This document shows positions 50,212-59,737 of a stretch of DNA of 64,000 nucleotides, in pieces. Each line of letters begins with the position of its first letter. Positions within the stretch are counted from its first letter, which is position 1. The notes beneath the pieces are model-generated. The model had not been told where the DNA came from, searched no databases, and was given only the letters and a program-made list of their open reading frames with translations. This stretch comes from Gammaproteobacteria bacterium (lineage in GTDB: Bacteria > Pseudomonadota > Gammaproteobacteria > Pseudomonadales > Pseudohongiellaceae). Made by a program: the position numbers and the translations under genes. The stretch is taken from assembly GCA_029244985.1 (NCBI GenBank), contig JAQWQD010000070.1:1-64000 (forward strand), read 5' to 3'.

Positions 50212-50709
50212 ATAGTAAATATTTAGTTATTTTGGCGGTGCTGGGCACTTTCCGCTAGCTATTTTAGCCAGTCTTAAGAAGATTCGAGCCCACCAATACT
50301 TATATATCGGCTGCTTGCCTCATTTCCAGATGAGCGCTTTATTTGGCGGGGATCAGAAAATGGTTCAACATCGCTAGCTGTATGTTCAGAACTGCAGGAG
50401 CGATAAGTACATCTCTTACCCAAATTATGGGTGAGCTGTAGCTGCAATATAACAGTTCAATTCAAGTATAACAACTTATAGGACAGGTTTTTTATTCAGA
50501 ATTTCCCGTAAAAACAATGGCATGCGGAAATGATTGAATATCCCTCTCAAAGTAAGGATTGAACTGAAATCGATTGCTTGATTATGAAAATAGCATATGG
50601 TTAAAATACCGGCCCACGTGGCTTTGTCAGTACGCAGACACATAAGTTTATAGCCATAACAAGAATAATTTAGGGCACGTAACTAAAATTATGTATTAAA
50701 AACGATTTT

Positions 50710-50760
50710 TGGTGATGGAATTCCCATCGCCAAGACCGATTTCCGCTTAAAATTTTGCGG
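50710..50760. promoter_or_regulatory. Two palindromes upstream of the serine recombinase
   Basis: TGGTGATGG-AATTC-CCATCGCCA at 50710-50732 is a 9-bp inverted repeat with one G-T pair. CCGC at 50743 and GCGG at 50757 flank an AAAATTTT centre. No T-run follows on either strand in terminator position. Serine recombinases bind such dyads as operators or crossover sites, so they may belong to the gene starting at 50795; this is inference. Confidence 0.35.
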
Positions 50761-50794
50761 ACGGCACTGATTCTTTAAGGTGGTGGACAAAATA

Positions 50795-51475
50795 ATGACA
50801 ATTTATTCTTATTGCCGAACATCCGAACTCGAAGCGACGTTTGAACAAGATCAACTTGAAGCAATCCTAGAGCCAGAATTACTAGCCATTCAAACATATT
50901 GTTTAACTAACCGTTGGTTTATGACAGAAACCCTGAGAGACTCGGATTGCAGTTGGGGCCTTGAATTCAAAAAGCGAGAAAATGGCAAGAGGCTAATGGG
51001 CATGCTGCAGTCAGGAGACGTTATACTCTGTAGCAAGCTAGAGAGAATAGTCAGCTCAAGCCAGGAAGCTGTAAAATTATTTAGTGTTCTGAGAGAAAAG
51101 CAGGTTCAGCTGCATGTAGTTGAGTTAGGTGGAAATATTACTGATTTAGAATTCAATGTTAATTTTGCAAAAACCGCGATTTTGTTTTCTTCATTGGAAA
51201 AACGTAAATCAGCAGAACGTATCAAGAGCGTTAAGCAGCGGCAGCGCAAGCAGGGAAGATATCTTGGAGGTAGTCGTCCATTTGGTTTCATGATTCATGA
51301 GAATGGGCGGCTAATTGAGCACCCATCTGAACAACGTGTCTTGCGAAAAATTATGGATTTGAAAAAGCAAGGCAAGTCTTTGCGTGTAATTTCTAATGAA
51401 GTGTCTACTCCTGTAATGCCGGTCAGCTTTAAGACGGTACAGCGGCTATTGCAGCGCCACGCCGATCAATTTTAA
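50795..51475 (+). CDS. Serine recombinase (resolvase/invertase family), lone copy
   Basis: Protein of 226 residues from ATG 50795. It has the resolvase N-terminal strand MTIYSYCRTSE, where Ser10 and Arg8 match the catalytic Ser and Arg of gamma-delta resolvase. The segment GDVILCSKLERIVSSSQEA corresponds to the canonical KLDRLGRS block, but the second Arg is replaced by Ser. A long helix with SLEKRKSAERIKSVKQRQRKQGR leads to a C-terminal helix-turn-helix (GKSLRVISNEV, FKTVQRLLQRH). No transposase, inverted repeats or cargo genes are adjacent. It points into lolC and lies between housekeeping genes, so it may be domesticated, inactive or a DNA-binding regulator. Confidence 0.82.
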   Translation: MTIYSYCRTSELEATFEQDQLEAILEPELLAIQTYCLTNRWFMTETLRDSDCSWGLEFKKRENGKRLMGMLQSGDVILCSKLERIVSSSQEAVKLFSVLREKQVQLHVVELGGNITDLEFNVNFAKTAILFSSLEKRKSAERIKSVKQRQRKQGRYLGGSRPFGFMIHENGRLIEHPSEQRVLRKIMDLKKQGKSLRVISNEVSTPVMPVSFKTVQRLLQRHADQF

Positions 51476-51564
51476 AGTTGATGGTTTAATGCCCTTGGAT
51501 GGAGTCTAGGGAAAAGCCAGGCTGTTCGTTGCCTTTTATTAAAACAATCTGCAAACTGCTCTGC

Positions 51565-52800
51565 ATGTTTAAACCTTACTCTGTGTTTATCGGCCTTCGA
51601 TATTCTTTAACGAAAAAATACAATTTTCTGCTTTCGTTTGTCTCCTTAATCTCTATGCTCGGAGTAAGCCTTGGTGTCCTTATTCTGATTGTTGCGCTTT
51701 CAATCATTAATGGATCGATTGCTACGATGCGCGGTGAATCTCTTAAGTCTGTCCCCCATGTTACGGTCGCGAGTGTGAGCATGCTCGATGAATGGGAAGG
51801 ACATGTGGCTCGCATCGTGCGCTCGCCGGATATATTGGCGGCTGCTCCATTTATAGAGGGTGAGGCAGTGATACGGTATCAAGGGGAGAATCAATTTATT
51901 CGACTGAGGGGTGTCGAGCCAAAACTAGAGGCAGACGTTGTTGAAAATAGTACCGCGAGATACCGGGAGTTACTTGAAATTTTACATCAGACGGAAAATG
52001 GCATTGTTCTCGGTACTCAGTTAGCGGGTTCGTTAGGGATTTACAGCAGTGAAGAAATTAGTGTCACAAGTCTAGGCAGTTTATTGCAGAGGTCTTTAGA
52101 CGAGACTCAGGCATTTAAAGTGGTCGGCTTTGCAGATTTTGGTATTTATGGAAACAACAACATTGCTTTAATAAATCTGCATCCGGCACAAGAATTACTT
52201 GCAAATGATCGAGCCATTGAAGTCCAGCTTCGATTGAAAGTTAACGATGTTTTTCGAGCACAACAAATAGCTCAATCGGTATTTGTTGAGAATGAAATCG
52301 ATTCAATAGTCCCGTGGAACGAAGCCCAAGCAAATTTATTTAATGCTTTAAATATGGAGAAGGTCTTAACCGGTTTTATGTTATTGATGATCGTTATTGT
52401 TGGTGCTGTAAATATTATTTCGACCCTGGTTATGGTGGTTTCAGATAAGAGTGCAGATATTGCAATTTTGCGAACTATGGGAGCGACTCGAGCAAGTGTT
52501 ATGAAAATATTCGTGCTACAAGGTATGGTGGCAGGAATTTTTGGCACAACCCTAGGGGCGATATTGGGCTTACTATTAGCAGCGTACATTACTGATTTGA
52601 GTTTGTTGGTTGAGAGTTTAATAAATTCTATTTTCAGTGGTGCTGATATTTATTTGATCTCCCATCTTCAAACTAAAACTAACTTTTCAGAAGTTGCCTT
52701 TGTTTGTATTGCGGCTTTGGGAATTACTTTTTTCGCTACCCTATATCCTGCTTATAGAGCCAGCAAAATTCAGCCTGCAGAAGTATTACGTTATGAGTAG
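51565..52800 (+). CDS. lolC: Lipoprotein-releasing system permease LolC/LolE family
   Basis: Inner-membrane permease of the LolCDE exporter, which lifts outer-membrane lipoproteins from the inner membrane to LolA. It starts [14 protein letters not shown] at ATG 51565; the open frame extends 22 codons further but without family similarity. One helix lies at about 22-50, a large periplasmic domain follows, and three helices lie near the C-terminus (about 265-400) around [24 protein letters not shown]. Length 411. lolD and lolE follow at once. Confidence 0.93.
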   Translation: MFKPYSVFIGLRYSLTKKYNFLLSFVSLISMLGVSLGVLILIVALSIINGSIATMRGESLKSVPHVTVASVSMLDEWEGHVARIVRSPDILAAAPFIEGEAVIRYQGENQFIRLRGVEPKLEADVVENSTARYRELLEILHQTENGIVLGTQLAGSLGIYSSEEISVTSLGSLLQRSLDETQAFKVVGFADFGIYGNNNIALINLHPAQELLANDRAIEVQLRLKVNDVFRAQQIAQSVFVENEIDSIVPWNEAQANLFNALNMEKVLTGFMLLMIVIVGAVNIISTLVMVVSDKSADIAILRTMGATRASVMKIFVLQGMVAGIFGTTLGAILGLLLAAYITDLSLLVESLINSIFSGADIYLISHLQTKTNFSEVAFVCIAALGITFFATLYPAYRASKIQPAEVLRYE

Positions 52801-52829
52801 AGAGCCGAACAAATCAGGAAACTTTCAGG

Positions 52830-53513
52830 ATGAATGAGGACCAAGTAGTTCTTAGCTGTAATCATTTGCAAAAAACATATTCTCAAGGTCCTCAGATTGT
52901 TGAAGTGTTAAAAAACATTAATCTGCAGATCTTGCCTGGTGATCAAGCAGCCATTGTCGGTAGTTCGGGCTCCGGTAAAACAACTCTGTTGAACCTTCTG
53001 GGTGGTTTAGATCTTCCTACGGGGGGTGCAGTGTACGTGGGAGGGAAAAGCCTTGCAGAAGTGAATGAAACCGAACGTGGTTATTTGCGTAATAAGTATC
53101 TAGGGTTTGTTTATCAATTTCATCATTTGTTAGGGGAATTCTCGGCTCTTGAAAATGTTTGTATGCCTATGTTAATTGGCGGTCTTAGTGTCGAAGCCGC
53201 AACAGAGAAGGGCGCAGAAATGCTGGCTAGAGTTGGCCTAGGCAGTCGAGAAGAGCATAAACCTGGTGAGCTTTCTGGTGGAGAGCGGCAGCGGGTTGCA
53301 ATTGCAAGAGCCTTGGTTACACAACCCCAGTGTGTGCTATTAGATGAGCCTACGGGGAACCTTGATCGCCAAACCGCAGAAGAAATTAAGGAGTTAATGT
53401 TAGAGCTAAACCAAGTACTGAACACTAGCTTTATTGTAGTAACTCATGATGAAGTTATGGCCAGCTCTATGAAGAGGAAGCTTGTATTAGAAGACGGGCA
53501 ATTACATGAATGA
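52830..53513 (+). CDS. lolD: Lipoprotein-releasing system ATP-binding protein LolD
   Basis: ABC ATPase that powers LolCDE at the cytoplasmic face. Walker A is GSSGSGKT (residues 44-51). The characteristic [17 protein letters not shown]-loop region, signature [15 protein letters not shown] and Walker [13 protein letters not shown] are all present. Length 227. It overlaps the lolE start by eight bases (ATGAATGA), so translation is coupled. Confidence 0.96.
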   Translation: MNEDQVVLSCNHLQKTYSQGPQIVEVLKNINLQILPGDQAAIVGSSGSGKTTLLNLLGGLDLPTGGAVYVGGKSLAEVNETERGYLRNKYLGFVYQFHHLLGEFSALENVCMPMLIGGLSVEAATEKGAEMLARVGLGSREEHKPGELSGGERQRVAIARALVTQPQCVLLDEPTGNLDRQTAEEIKELMLELNQVLNTSFIVVTHDEVMASSMKRKLVLEDGQLHE

Positions 53514-54765
53514 GAGCTCGGTTTCTATTCCTAAATATATTGCGTTGCGATATGTGAGTGTTGGGAAACATTCACATCTCGTTTCGTTTATGTCGGTAAT
53601 ATGTATTGCCGGTTTATCTTTAGGCGTAGCGATTTTAATTACTGTGCTTTCGGTTATGAATGGTTTTGATATTGAGATGCGAGAAAATATACTTGGAATC
53701 GTTCCGCACGTTACGGTTTCTTCTGACGAAAATCTAAGTAGTGAGCAGTGGCAAAACATTTCTCAAATTATCCATGGATCGCCGACAGTTATTTCCTCTG
53801 CGCCGGTGATCGAGGTTGCTGGAGTCATAGCGACAGAGCAGAGTAGTAAAGGTGTGTTAGTAAATGGCATTAACGCTGAGCTGGAGCCATCGGTTTCCGC
53901 GATCAGAAGATTCATAAATAGTGGTAGTTTGTCAGCCCTTGAGGAAGAACGTTGGGGAATCGTAATAGGACAAACATTGGCTGAAAGATTAAATGTGAGC
54001 CTTAATGATCGAATAGATCTTTATTCGCCATCAATTACATTAAACCCACTTACTCCTCTCGCAAATTTTAGGAAGTTTGAAGTCGTGGGTATTTTCCGTG
54101 TTGGCGCGCAGGAATTAGACAATGAGTTAGTGATGATAAACATTGCTGCCGCCAGGGCTTTGTTCCGATTAAGAACTCCCTATAACGGTTTACGTATCCG
54201 GACTTCGGATGTATTGCAAGCAGATACAACCCGGTCCCAGCTAGCTGCTGAATTGCCAGGAATAGTAAGGACCTCAAGTTGGACAGCACAGTTTGGCGCT
54301 ATCTATGAAAATATTCGATTTTCCCGCAGTATTATTAGTTTTATGTTGTGGCTACTTATCGTGGTGGCGGCTTTCAATTTGATTGTTAGCCTGATTATGA
54401 TTGTTCGGGACAAAACTGGCGATATTGCGATACTCCGGACTTTAGGGGCGAGCCCAAAACTTATTAATCGAATATTTATGTGGCAAGGTTGTCTTATTGG
54501 TGCCATAGGTATAGTAATTGGGGTGGTGCTAGGAATAATTGGTTCGCTACAAGTTACTAATATCGCAGAATTTATTGAGCGCAGATTGTCGATACAATTG
54601 TTAAATGCAGAAGTCTACCCAATAGATTTTCTACCTTCACAGCTCAGCGCTATCGATGTGTTTTTGGTCACTGTGGGTGTTTTTTCTCTTTCGCTCCTAG
54701 CAACTATTTATCCGGCTCGACGAGCTGCCGCGATTCAACCAGCTCAAGCTTTGCGCATAGATTAA
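53506..54765 (+). CDS. lolE: Lipoprotein-releasing system permease LolE/LolC family
   Basis: Second permease of the LolCDE complex, a paralogue of the gene before lolD. It has an N-terminal helix at about 25-48 after [23 protein letters not shown] periplasmic domain follows, then three C-terminal helices around [28 protein letters not shown]. It ends [17 protein letters not shown], the family's typical tail. Length 419. Which of the two permeases functions as LolC and which as LolE is assigned by order only. Confidence 0.93.
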   Translation: MNESSVSIPKYIALRYVSVGKHSHLVSFMSVICIAGLSLGVAILITVLSVMNGFDIEMRENILGIVPHVTVSSDENLSSEQWQNISQIIHGSPTVISSAPVIEVAGVIATEQSSKGVLVNGINAELEPSVSAIRRFINSGSLSALEEERWGIVIGQTLAERLNVSLNDRIDLYSPSITLNPLTPLANFRKFEVVGIFRVGAQELDNELVMINIAAARALFRLRTPYNGLRIRTSDVLQADTTRSQLAAELPGIVRTSSWTAQFGAIYENIRFSRSIISFMLWLLIVVAAFNLIVSLIMIVRDKTGDIAILRTLGASPKLINRIFMWQGCLIGAIGIVIGVVLGIIGSLQVTNIAEFIERRLSIQLLNAEVYPIDFLPSQLSAIDVFLVTVGVFSLSLLATIYPARRAAAIQPAQALRID

Positions 54766-54848
54766 CCCTATCCGAATTTGGAATTCCTAGATCCCTAAGT
54801 AATACCCGAATATGGTAATCTATCGGGCCGATTGGAGGGAGATTTTAA

Positions 54849-55472
54849 GTGGTAGAGATAGTTAGAGCAGGGGGGTGGCTAATGCAGCCTATACTGCTCT
54901 GTTCGATATTGGCTATCGCCATCGTCATAGAAAGATTTTGGACGCTCAGCGCGGCACGTATTTCTCCGAAATACGTGTTGGCTCAGGTTTGGACTTGGCT
55001 AAAGAATAATCAACTCGACTCGGTGAGATTGACTGAGTTACGATTGTCTTCACCTCTTGGTCAGATACTTGCCGCCGGCTTGTTGAGCTCCAAGTATGGT
55101 CGCGCAGCAATGATTGACTCTATTGAGCAGGCTGCGGCCCAAGTTGTGCATGACATGGAACGGTATTTAAATACACTTGGGACTATAGCAGCTATTACGC
55201 CCCTTCTTGGTTTATTAGGAACTGTAGTTGGCATGATTCGCGTATTCAGCGAAATCATGCTGCAAGGAACCGGAAATGCAAATGCCCTGGCCGGCGGAAT
55301 ATCTGAAGCCTTGATAACAACTGCTGCTGGATTGACGGTGGCAATACCAACTTATATGTCCTACCGTTATTTTTCTCGCAAAGTTGATTCTTTGGTGCTG
55401 AGCCTCGAGCAAGAGTCGATGAAACTTGTTGATGCTATTCATAGTGATAGACGGGTAGAAGTAAAACAATAA
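54849..55472 (+). CDS. exbB: MotA/TolQ/ExbB proton channel family protein
   Basis: Inner-membrane protein of 207 residues with three helices at about 14-30, 105-130 and 150-175. It has TLGTIAAITPLLGLLGTVVGMI and GGISEALITTAAGLTVAIP, the ExbB/TolQ signature. With the next gene it forms a proton-driven motor unit. In pseudomonads an equivalent pair sits between lolCDE and lpxK, so this copy probably serves envelope functions rather than a TonB cluster. It has a GTG start with a GGAGGGAG ribosome site. Confidence 0.92.
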   Translation: MVEIVRAGGWLMQPILLCSILAIAIVIERFWTLSAARISPKYVLAQVWTWLKNNQLDSVRLTELRLSSPLGQILAAGLLSSKYGRAAMIDSIEQAAAQVVHDMERYLNTLGTIAAITPLLGLLGTVVGMIRVFSEIMLQGTGNANALAGGISEALITTAAGLTVAIPTYMSYRYFSRKVDSLVLSLEQESMKLVDAIHSDRRVEVKQ

Positions 55473-55922
55473 ATGAAATTTAAGCGTACATTAAGAGAAG
55501 AGTTGTCTATCAATATAACTCCACTTATTGATGTTGTTTTTTTGCTATTAATCTTTTTTATGTTGACAACGACGTTTAGCAGAGAAACTCGTCTTTTGAT
55601 AAATTTGCCTGAGGCAAACGCTGATACTGCAGAAAACCAGTCGCCTCAAATTGAAATAACAGTAGCTCGCGAGGGTAGCTACACTATTAATGGTAGGGCT
55701 TTGATTAACAGCAGAATTGAAACATTGATGCGGGGATTAGAGTTAGAATCTGGCGGCGATCTTAATGTTCCGATCATTCTGGTTGCGGATGCGGAAGCTA
55801 CTCATCAATCAGTAGTGACCGCCATGGATGCAATTAGCCAATCTGGATTCATAAGAATGAATATAGCAACTCAGTACTCTGAGGGCCTTGAACGAGCTAC
55901 AGTGGACCGAACAAGCTTCTAA
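55473..55922 (+). CDS. exbD: ExbD/TolR family biopolymer transporter
   Basis: Partner of the ExbB-like channel directly upstream with no intergenic base. A single N-terminal helix at about 16-33 (INITPLIDVVFLLLIFFML) carries the conserved Asp used for proton flow. A small periplasmic domain follows. Length 149. The stop overlaps the msbA ATG by one base (TAATG). No TonB gene is in the window. Confidence 0.93.
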   Translation: MKFKRTLREELSINITPLIDVVFLLLIFFMLTTTFSRETRLLINLPEANADTAENQSPQIEITVAREGSYTINGRALINSRIETLMRGLELESGGDLNVPIILVADAEATHQSVVTAMDAISQSGFIRMNIATQYSEGLERATVDRTSF

Positions 55923-57697
55923 TGGGCAAGCAAAAACTTAACCATCATAAATACAATGGCTGGCAGCTTTATGGCAGGTTATTTGCCTACGTCAAGGTTT
56001 ATCAACTTGCGTTGATTGGCAGTATTTTCGGATACATTGTGTTTGCTGCAACGTCGCCGCTTACAGCTTGGTGGCTTGGGATGACGGTCGATGCAATCAA
56101 TGCGGAGAACTATGAAGAATTGCGAATTATTAGCCCAATACTGTGCGTTTTAATAGTTATAATTAGAGGCGCGGGTGGGTTTCTAGGTAGTTATTCTTTG
56201 GCGACGATCGCGAATAATGTAATTCATAAATTGCGCTGTGAATTGATAGATCACCTGATCACTTTACCTTCAAGTTATTTTGACAAAGTAACACCAGGTA
56301 AACTTGTGTCGAAATTCACTTACGATGTGACTCAAATTACTGGCGCTGCATCAAATGCCTTTGCTGTTATCGTTCGAGAGGGGTTCACGATAATTGGTTT
56401 ATTGGTTTATCTAATGATAGTGGATCTGCAATTAAGCTTAACTTTTTTAATTATTGCGCCGTTTGTTGCGTTAATTGTAAATATAGCCTCTAAGCGATTT
56501 CGGCGCTATAGCACGCAGATGCAAGACTCGATGGGAGAAGTGACTCAGATCACCAGTGAATCGATAAAAGGGCATCGCGTCATCCGAACTTTTAATGCAG
56601 AAGATTTTGTAGGTGATCGACTGTTAGAAGCAAGCGAAAAAAATCGACGGCAGAACATGAAGATGGCTTTGACTAGAAGTGCAAGTACTCCTTTGGTGCA
56701 GCTTATTGTCAGTATGGCGCTTGCTTTGCTGGTTTGGTTGGCGATGTCTCCGGAATTCTTTGCAGATAAAACGCCAGGTGACTTCGTTGCTTTTCTTGGT
56801 GCCGCAAGTTTGCTAGCTAAACCTATTCGTCAGCTAACACAGATTAATTCAGTTATACAAAGAGGACTCTCTGCGTCTTATAGTATTTTTACTCTGCTAG
56901 ACGAAAAGCCCGAGATCGATGACGGTGATTTTCAAATTGAACGGGCAAAAGGCGATATCAAGTTTAGTAATGTAAGTTTTGGCTATAATGAGTCCTCTCG
57001 CGCACTTAATGAAGTAAGCTTTAATTCTAAAGCTGGCCAGACAATCGCTTTAGTTGGCAAATCGGGTAGTGGTAAATCTAGCCTGGTAAGTTTAATTCCA
57101 CGGTTCTATAACACTAATTCCGGTGTTATTTCTCTAGACGGGATTCCTATTGAGGAGTACAAGTTATCGAATTTGCGAGATCAGATATCTTTGGTGACCC
57201 AACAAGTGGTGCTATTCAATGGCTCAGTTGCAGAGAATATCGCTTATGGAGAAAAGGAACTGGATTTTCAAAAAATTGAAGCGGCGGCAGAGAATGCCTA
57301 TGCAATGGAATTCATCAAGAATCTGCCAGATGGGCTCAATACTCAAGTCGGTGATGACGCAAGCTTGCTTTCGGGTGGCCAGAGGCAACGAATAGCGATA
57401 GCTCGAGCATTACTAAAAGATGCACCAATTTTGATATTTGATGAAGCGACGTCAGCCCTCGATTCGCAATCGGAACAACATATTCAAGATGCATTGCAAA
57501 TCTTGATAAAGGGGCGCACAACTTTTGTGATTGCTCATAGATTATCTACTATTGAAAATGCAGATTTAATATTGGTTATGGACCAAGGAAAAATTGTAGA
57601 ATCAGGAATTCACACTCAGTTGCTTAATCAAGCCGGGCAATATGCCAGATTGCACAAGATTCAGTTTTCGGAGAATGATACGGCAACAGGCGAATGA
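55922..57697 (+). CDS. msbA: Lipid A/phospholipid flippase MsbA
   Basis: Homodimeric ABC exporter that flips lipid A-core across the inner membrane. A six-helix membrane domain fills residues 1-320. The nucleotide-binding domain has Walker A VGKSGSGKSS (about 377-386), signature LLSGGQRQRIAIARALL and Walker B ILIFDEATSALDS. Length 591, normal. Its neighbour lpxK overlaps its stop by four bases, and this msbA-lpxK-kdsB grouping is standard in gammaproteobacteria, supporting MsbA over a generic exporter. Confidence 0.95.
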   Translation: MGKQKLNHHKYNGWQLYGRLFAYVKVYQLALIGSIFGYIVFAATSPLTAWWLGMTVDAINAENYEELRIISPILCVLIVIIRGAGGFLGSYSLATIANNVIHKLRCELIDHLITLPSSYFDKVTPGKLVSKFTYDVTQITGAASNAFAVIVREGFTIIGLLVYLMIVDLQLSLTFLIIAPFVALIVNIASKRFRRYSTQMQDSMGEVTQITSESIKGHRVIRTFNAEDFVGDRLLEASEKNRRQNMKMALTRSASTPLVQLIVSMALALLVWLAMSPEFFADKTPGDFVAFLGAASLLAKPIRQLTQINSVIQRGLSASYSIFTLLDEKPEIDDGDFQIERAKGDIKFSNVSFGYNESSRALNEVSFNSKAGQTIALVGKSGSGKSSLVSLIPRFYNTNSGVISLDGIPIEEYKLSNLRDQISLVTQQVVLFNGSVAENIAYGEKELDFQKIEAAAENAYAMEFIKNLPDGLNTQVGDDASLLSGGQRQRIAIARALLKDAPILIFDEATSALDSQSEQHIQDALQILIKGRTTFVIAHRLSTIENADLILVMDQGKIVESGIHTQLLNQAGQYARLHKIQFSENDTATGE

Positions 57698-58710
57698 ATT
57701 TTTTAGAGAGAGCTTGGTACAGAAAAGCAGGGTGGTTAATTCTCTTGTGGCCAATAGCCTTTTTTTTTCAAGGCTTAACGAAATTTCGCCGCACCTTTCA
57801 ACAAGGAAAATCTCGTCCTACAAAGCATAATGTCCCGGTTGTCGTGATAGGCAACATATCTGTCGGTGGGACTGGGAAAACCCCGTTACTTATCGCAATC
57901 GCGCAGCAACTGCAAACTGTGGGCCTGCATCCCGGTATTATCAGCCGTGGCTTCGGGGGCAAAGGCGCGGACTATCCAATGCAAGTTAATGGTAACGACA
58001 ACCCTGCAATAGCAGGGGATGAACCAGTGCTCATTGCCCGCAAAACTAACTGTCCGGTGGTGATAGACCCTGACCGTAGATCGGCCCTTGATTACCTATT
58101 AGATTCAAACAAAATAGACGTTGTGCTAAGCGATGATGGCCTGCAGCATTATAAGCTTTTCAGAAATATTGAAGTTATTGTAGTAGATGGTCAGCGCCAA
58201 TTTGGCAATGGGATGTGTTTTCCTGCAGGCCCTTTAAGGGAACCTATTAAGCGTTTGCAGGAGGCAGATTTTATCGTGGTAAATGTTACAGGCCTGACTA
58301 GTGAGCAGATGGTTAGCTCATCGGCGGCAATGACTATGGAGCCCAAAGGTTTAGTCAATATGTTAACCGGCGAGAAACGACCTTTTGATGGCGCGCCATT
58401 TAACATGGGAAATAAGATTCAGGCAGTCTCAGGTATAGGTAATCCCAAAAGATTTTATAACTTATTAGATAAACTGCCGTATCGAATAATCCCAGTGGAG
58501 TTCCCGGATCATCATCAGTTTTCGGAAAGTGATTTTCAGTCTGGTATATTTGATGAACATCAACCAATAGTTATGACAGAGAAAGATGCTATTAAGTGTG
58601 AAAAGTTCGCAAAGAATAATTTCTGGTATTTACAAGCGCAAGTGAGGCTTCAGGGCTCATTTTTGGAGAAGTTTACAAATAAAATAAAAACATTTATTAA
58701 TGCAAGCTAA
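57694..58710 (+). CDS. lpxK: Tetraacyldisaccharide 4'-kinase LpxK
   Basis: Phosphorylates the 4' position of lipid A disaccharide at the inner-membrane face. It starts MNFLERAWYRKAGWLILLWP, a membrane-associated N-terminal helix. The P-loop is GNISVGGTGKTPLLI (about 53-67). SRGFGGKG, LSDDGLQHY and VEFPDHHQFSESD are conserved blocks. Length 338. It overlaps msbA by four bases (ATGA). Confidence 0.96.
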   Translation: MNFLERAWYRKAGWLILLWPIAFFFQGLTKFRRTFQQGKSRPTKHNVPVVVIGNISVGGTGKTPLLIAIAQQLQTVGLHPGIISRGFGGKGADYPMQVNGNDNPAIAGDEPVLIARKTNCPVVIDPDRRSALDYLLDSNKIDVVLSDDGLQHYKLFRNIEVIVVDGQRQFGNGMCFPAGPLREPIKRLQEADFIVVNVTGLTSEQMVSSSAAMTMEPKGLVNMLTGEKRPFDGAPFNMGNKIQAVSGIGNPKRFYNLLDKLPYRIIPVEFPDHHQFSESDFQSGIFDEHQPIVMTEKDAIKCEKFAKNNFWYLQAQVRLQGSFLEKFTNKIKTFINAS

Positions 58711-58731
58711 TAAAAATGATTGAGACTCATC

Positions 58732-58920
58732 ATGTTGGATAAGAAACTATTAAGTATTTTGGTCTGCCCTTTATGTAAGGGGAATTTGACTTATAATAAA
58801 GATTCTCAGGAATTGATTTGCTTAAGGGATGCGTTAGCATATCCGATTAAAGATGATATTCCGGTAATGCTTAGTAACGAGGCAAGACAAATGTCGTTGG
58901 AAGAGCGAGAGAAATATTAG
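58732..58920 (+). CDS. ycaR: Trm112/YcaR family protein
   Basis: Small protein of 62 residues of the Trm112p-like (YcaR/UPF0434) family. It opens [19 protein letters not shown] with one CxxC pair and continues [19 protein letters not shown]. It invariably sits between lpxK and kdsB in gammaproteobacteria, as here. The molecular role is unknown; eukaryotic Trm112 activates methyltransferases. ATG 58732 is preferred to the TTG at 58720. Stop overlaps the kdsB GTG by one base. Confidence 0.9.
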   Translation: MLDKKLLSILVCPLCKGNLTYNKDSQELICLRDALAYPIKDDIPVMLSNEARQMSLEEREKY

Positions 58921-59654
58921 TGAGCTTTACTGTAATAATTCCAGCACGCTATGCAGCGCAACGACTCCCAGGCAAACCATTATTAGATATTAATGGTAAA
59001 CCTATGTTGCAACATACTTACGAGCGAGCTTGCTCTAGCGACGCTAAGAACATCTATATTGCGACTGATGACGATCGCATTAGATACAGTGCAGAAAACT
59101 TTGGTGCGAAAGTGTTTATGACCTCCCAAACGCACCGTTCGGGCACAGATCGAATTCAGGAAGTTTCCCAGCACCTTCGGTTAGGGGAGGATGAAATTGT
59201 TGTAAATGTTCAAGCGGATGAACCTCTTATCCCACCAAGCGCCATCAATCAAGTTGCAAACAATTTGTTAAATAGTAAAGATGTGGGAATTGCGACATTG
59301 TGCGAAATAATTTCTTCTCAAGAAGAGATAGAAGATTGCAACGCAGTAAAAGTTGTAATGAATGAACGAAGTCATGCCTTGTATTTTAGTCGAGCAACCA
59401 TTCCTTATCAGGCAAGTGCTTCCGCAAAAAACTGTTTTCGACATATTGGTATCTATGCTTATCGAGTGAGTGTTTTAAATGAATACGTAAGGTGGCCGCC
59501 TTCTGAGCTAGAAATTTCTGAGAAACTTGAGCAGCTGAGAGCTTTGTATAACGGAGTAAAAATGCACGTCGCCGTAAGCGGCGTCCGGGTTCCGGCCGGG
59601 GTCGATACAAAGAAAGATCTTAACGCAGTACGGGCATTGCTTTCTTGCGAGTGA
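58920..59654 (+). CDS. kdsB: 3-deoxy-manno-octulosonate cytidylyltransferase KdsB
   Basis: Activates KDO as CMP-KDO for the LPS inner core. It begins FTVIIPARYAAQRLPGKPLLDINGKPM and contains VNVQADEPLIPP (metal and CTP site), RHIGIYAYRVSVL and EKLEQLRALYNG. Length 244, normal. The start is GTG overlapping the ycaR stop. murB follows; the low-molecular-weight phosphatase often found between them is absent. Confidence 0.96.
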   Translation: MSFTVIIPARYAAQRLPGKPLLDINGKPMLQHTYERACSSDAKNIYIATDDDRIRYSAENFGAKVFMTSQTHRSGTDRIQEVSQHLRLGEDEIVVNVQADEPLIPPSAINQVANNLLNSKDVGIATLCEIISSQEEIEDCNAVKVVMNERSHALYFSRATIPYQASASAKNCFRHIGIYAYRVSVLNEYVRWPPSELEISEKLEQLRALYNGVKMHVAVSGVRVPAGVDTKKDLNAVRALLSCE

Positions 59655-59737
59655 GCACAGATTTAATTAGCCTAAATCTATCAATGTATTAGTGGTTTGC
59701 TTAGGCAGTATTTGCCCTATCACCGGCACGCCAAATT

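Larger units (their letters stand above)
49830..50794. other. 965-base hairpin-rich gap between rne and the recombinase
   Basis: No ORF of note on either strand. It holds several clear stem-loops: 50101-50133, 50168-50186, 50195-50211 and 50415-50435 (ACCCA-AATTA-TGGGT core). Two palindromes lie near the recombinase (50710-50732 and 50743-50760). The part next to rne is probably its mRNA leader; the part next to the recombinase holds its promoter. I recognised no tmRNA, RNase P, 6S or SRP RNA motif. Confidence 0.6.
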
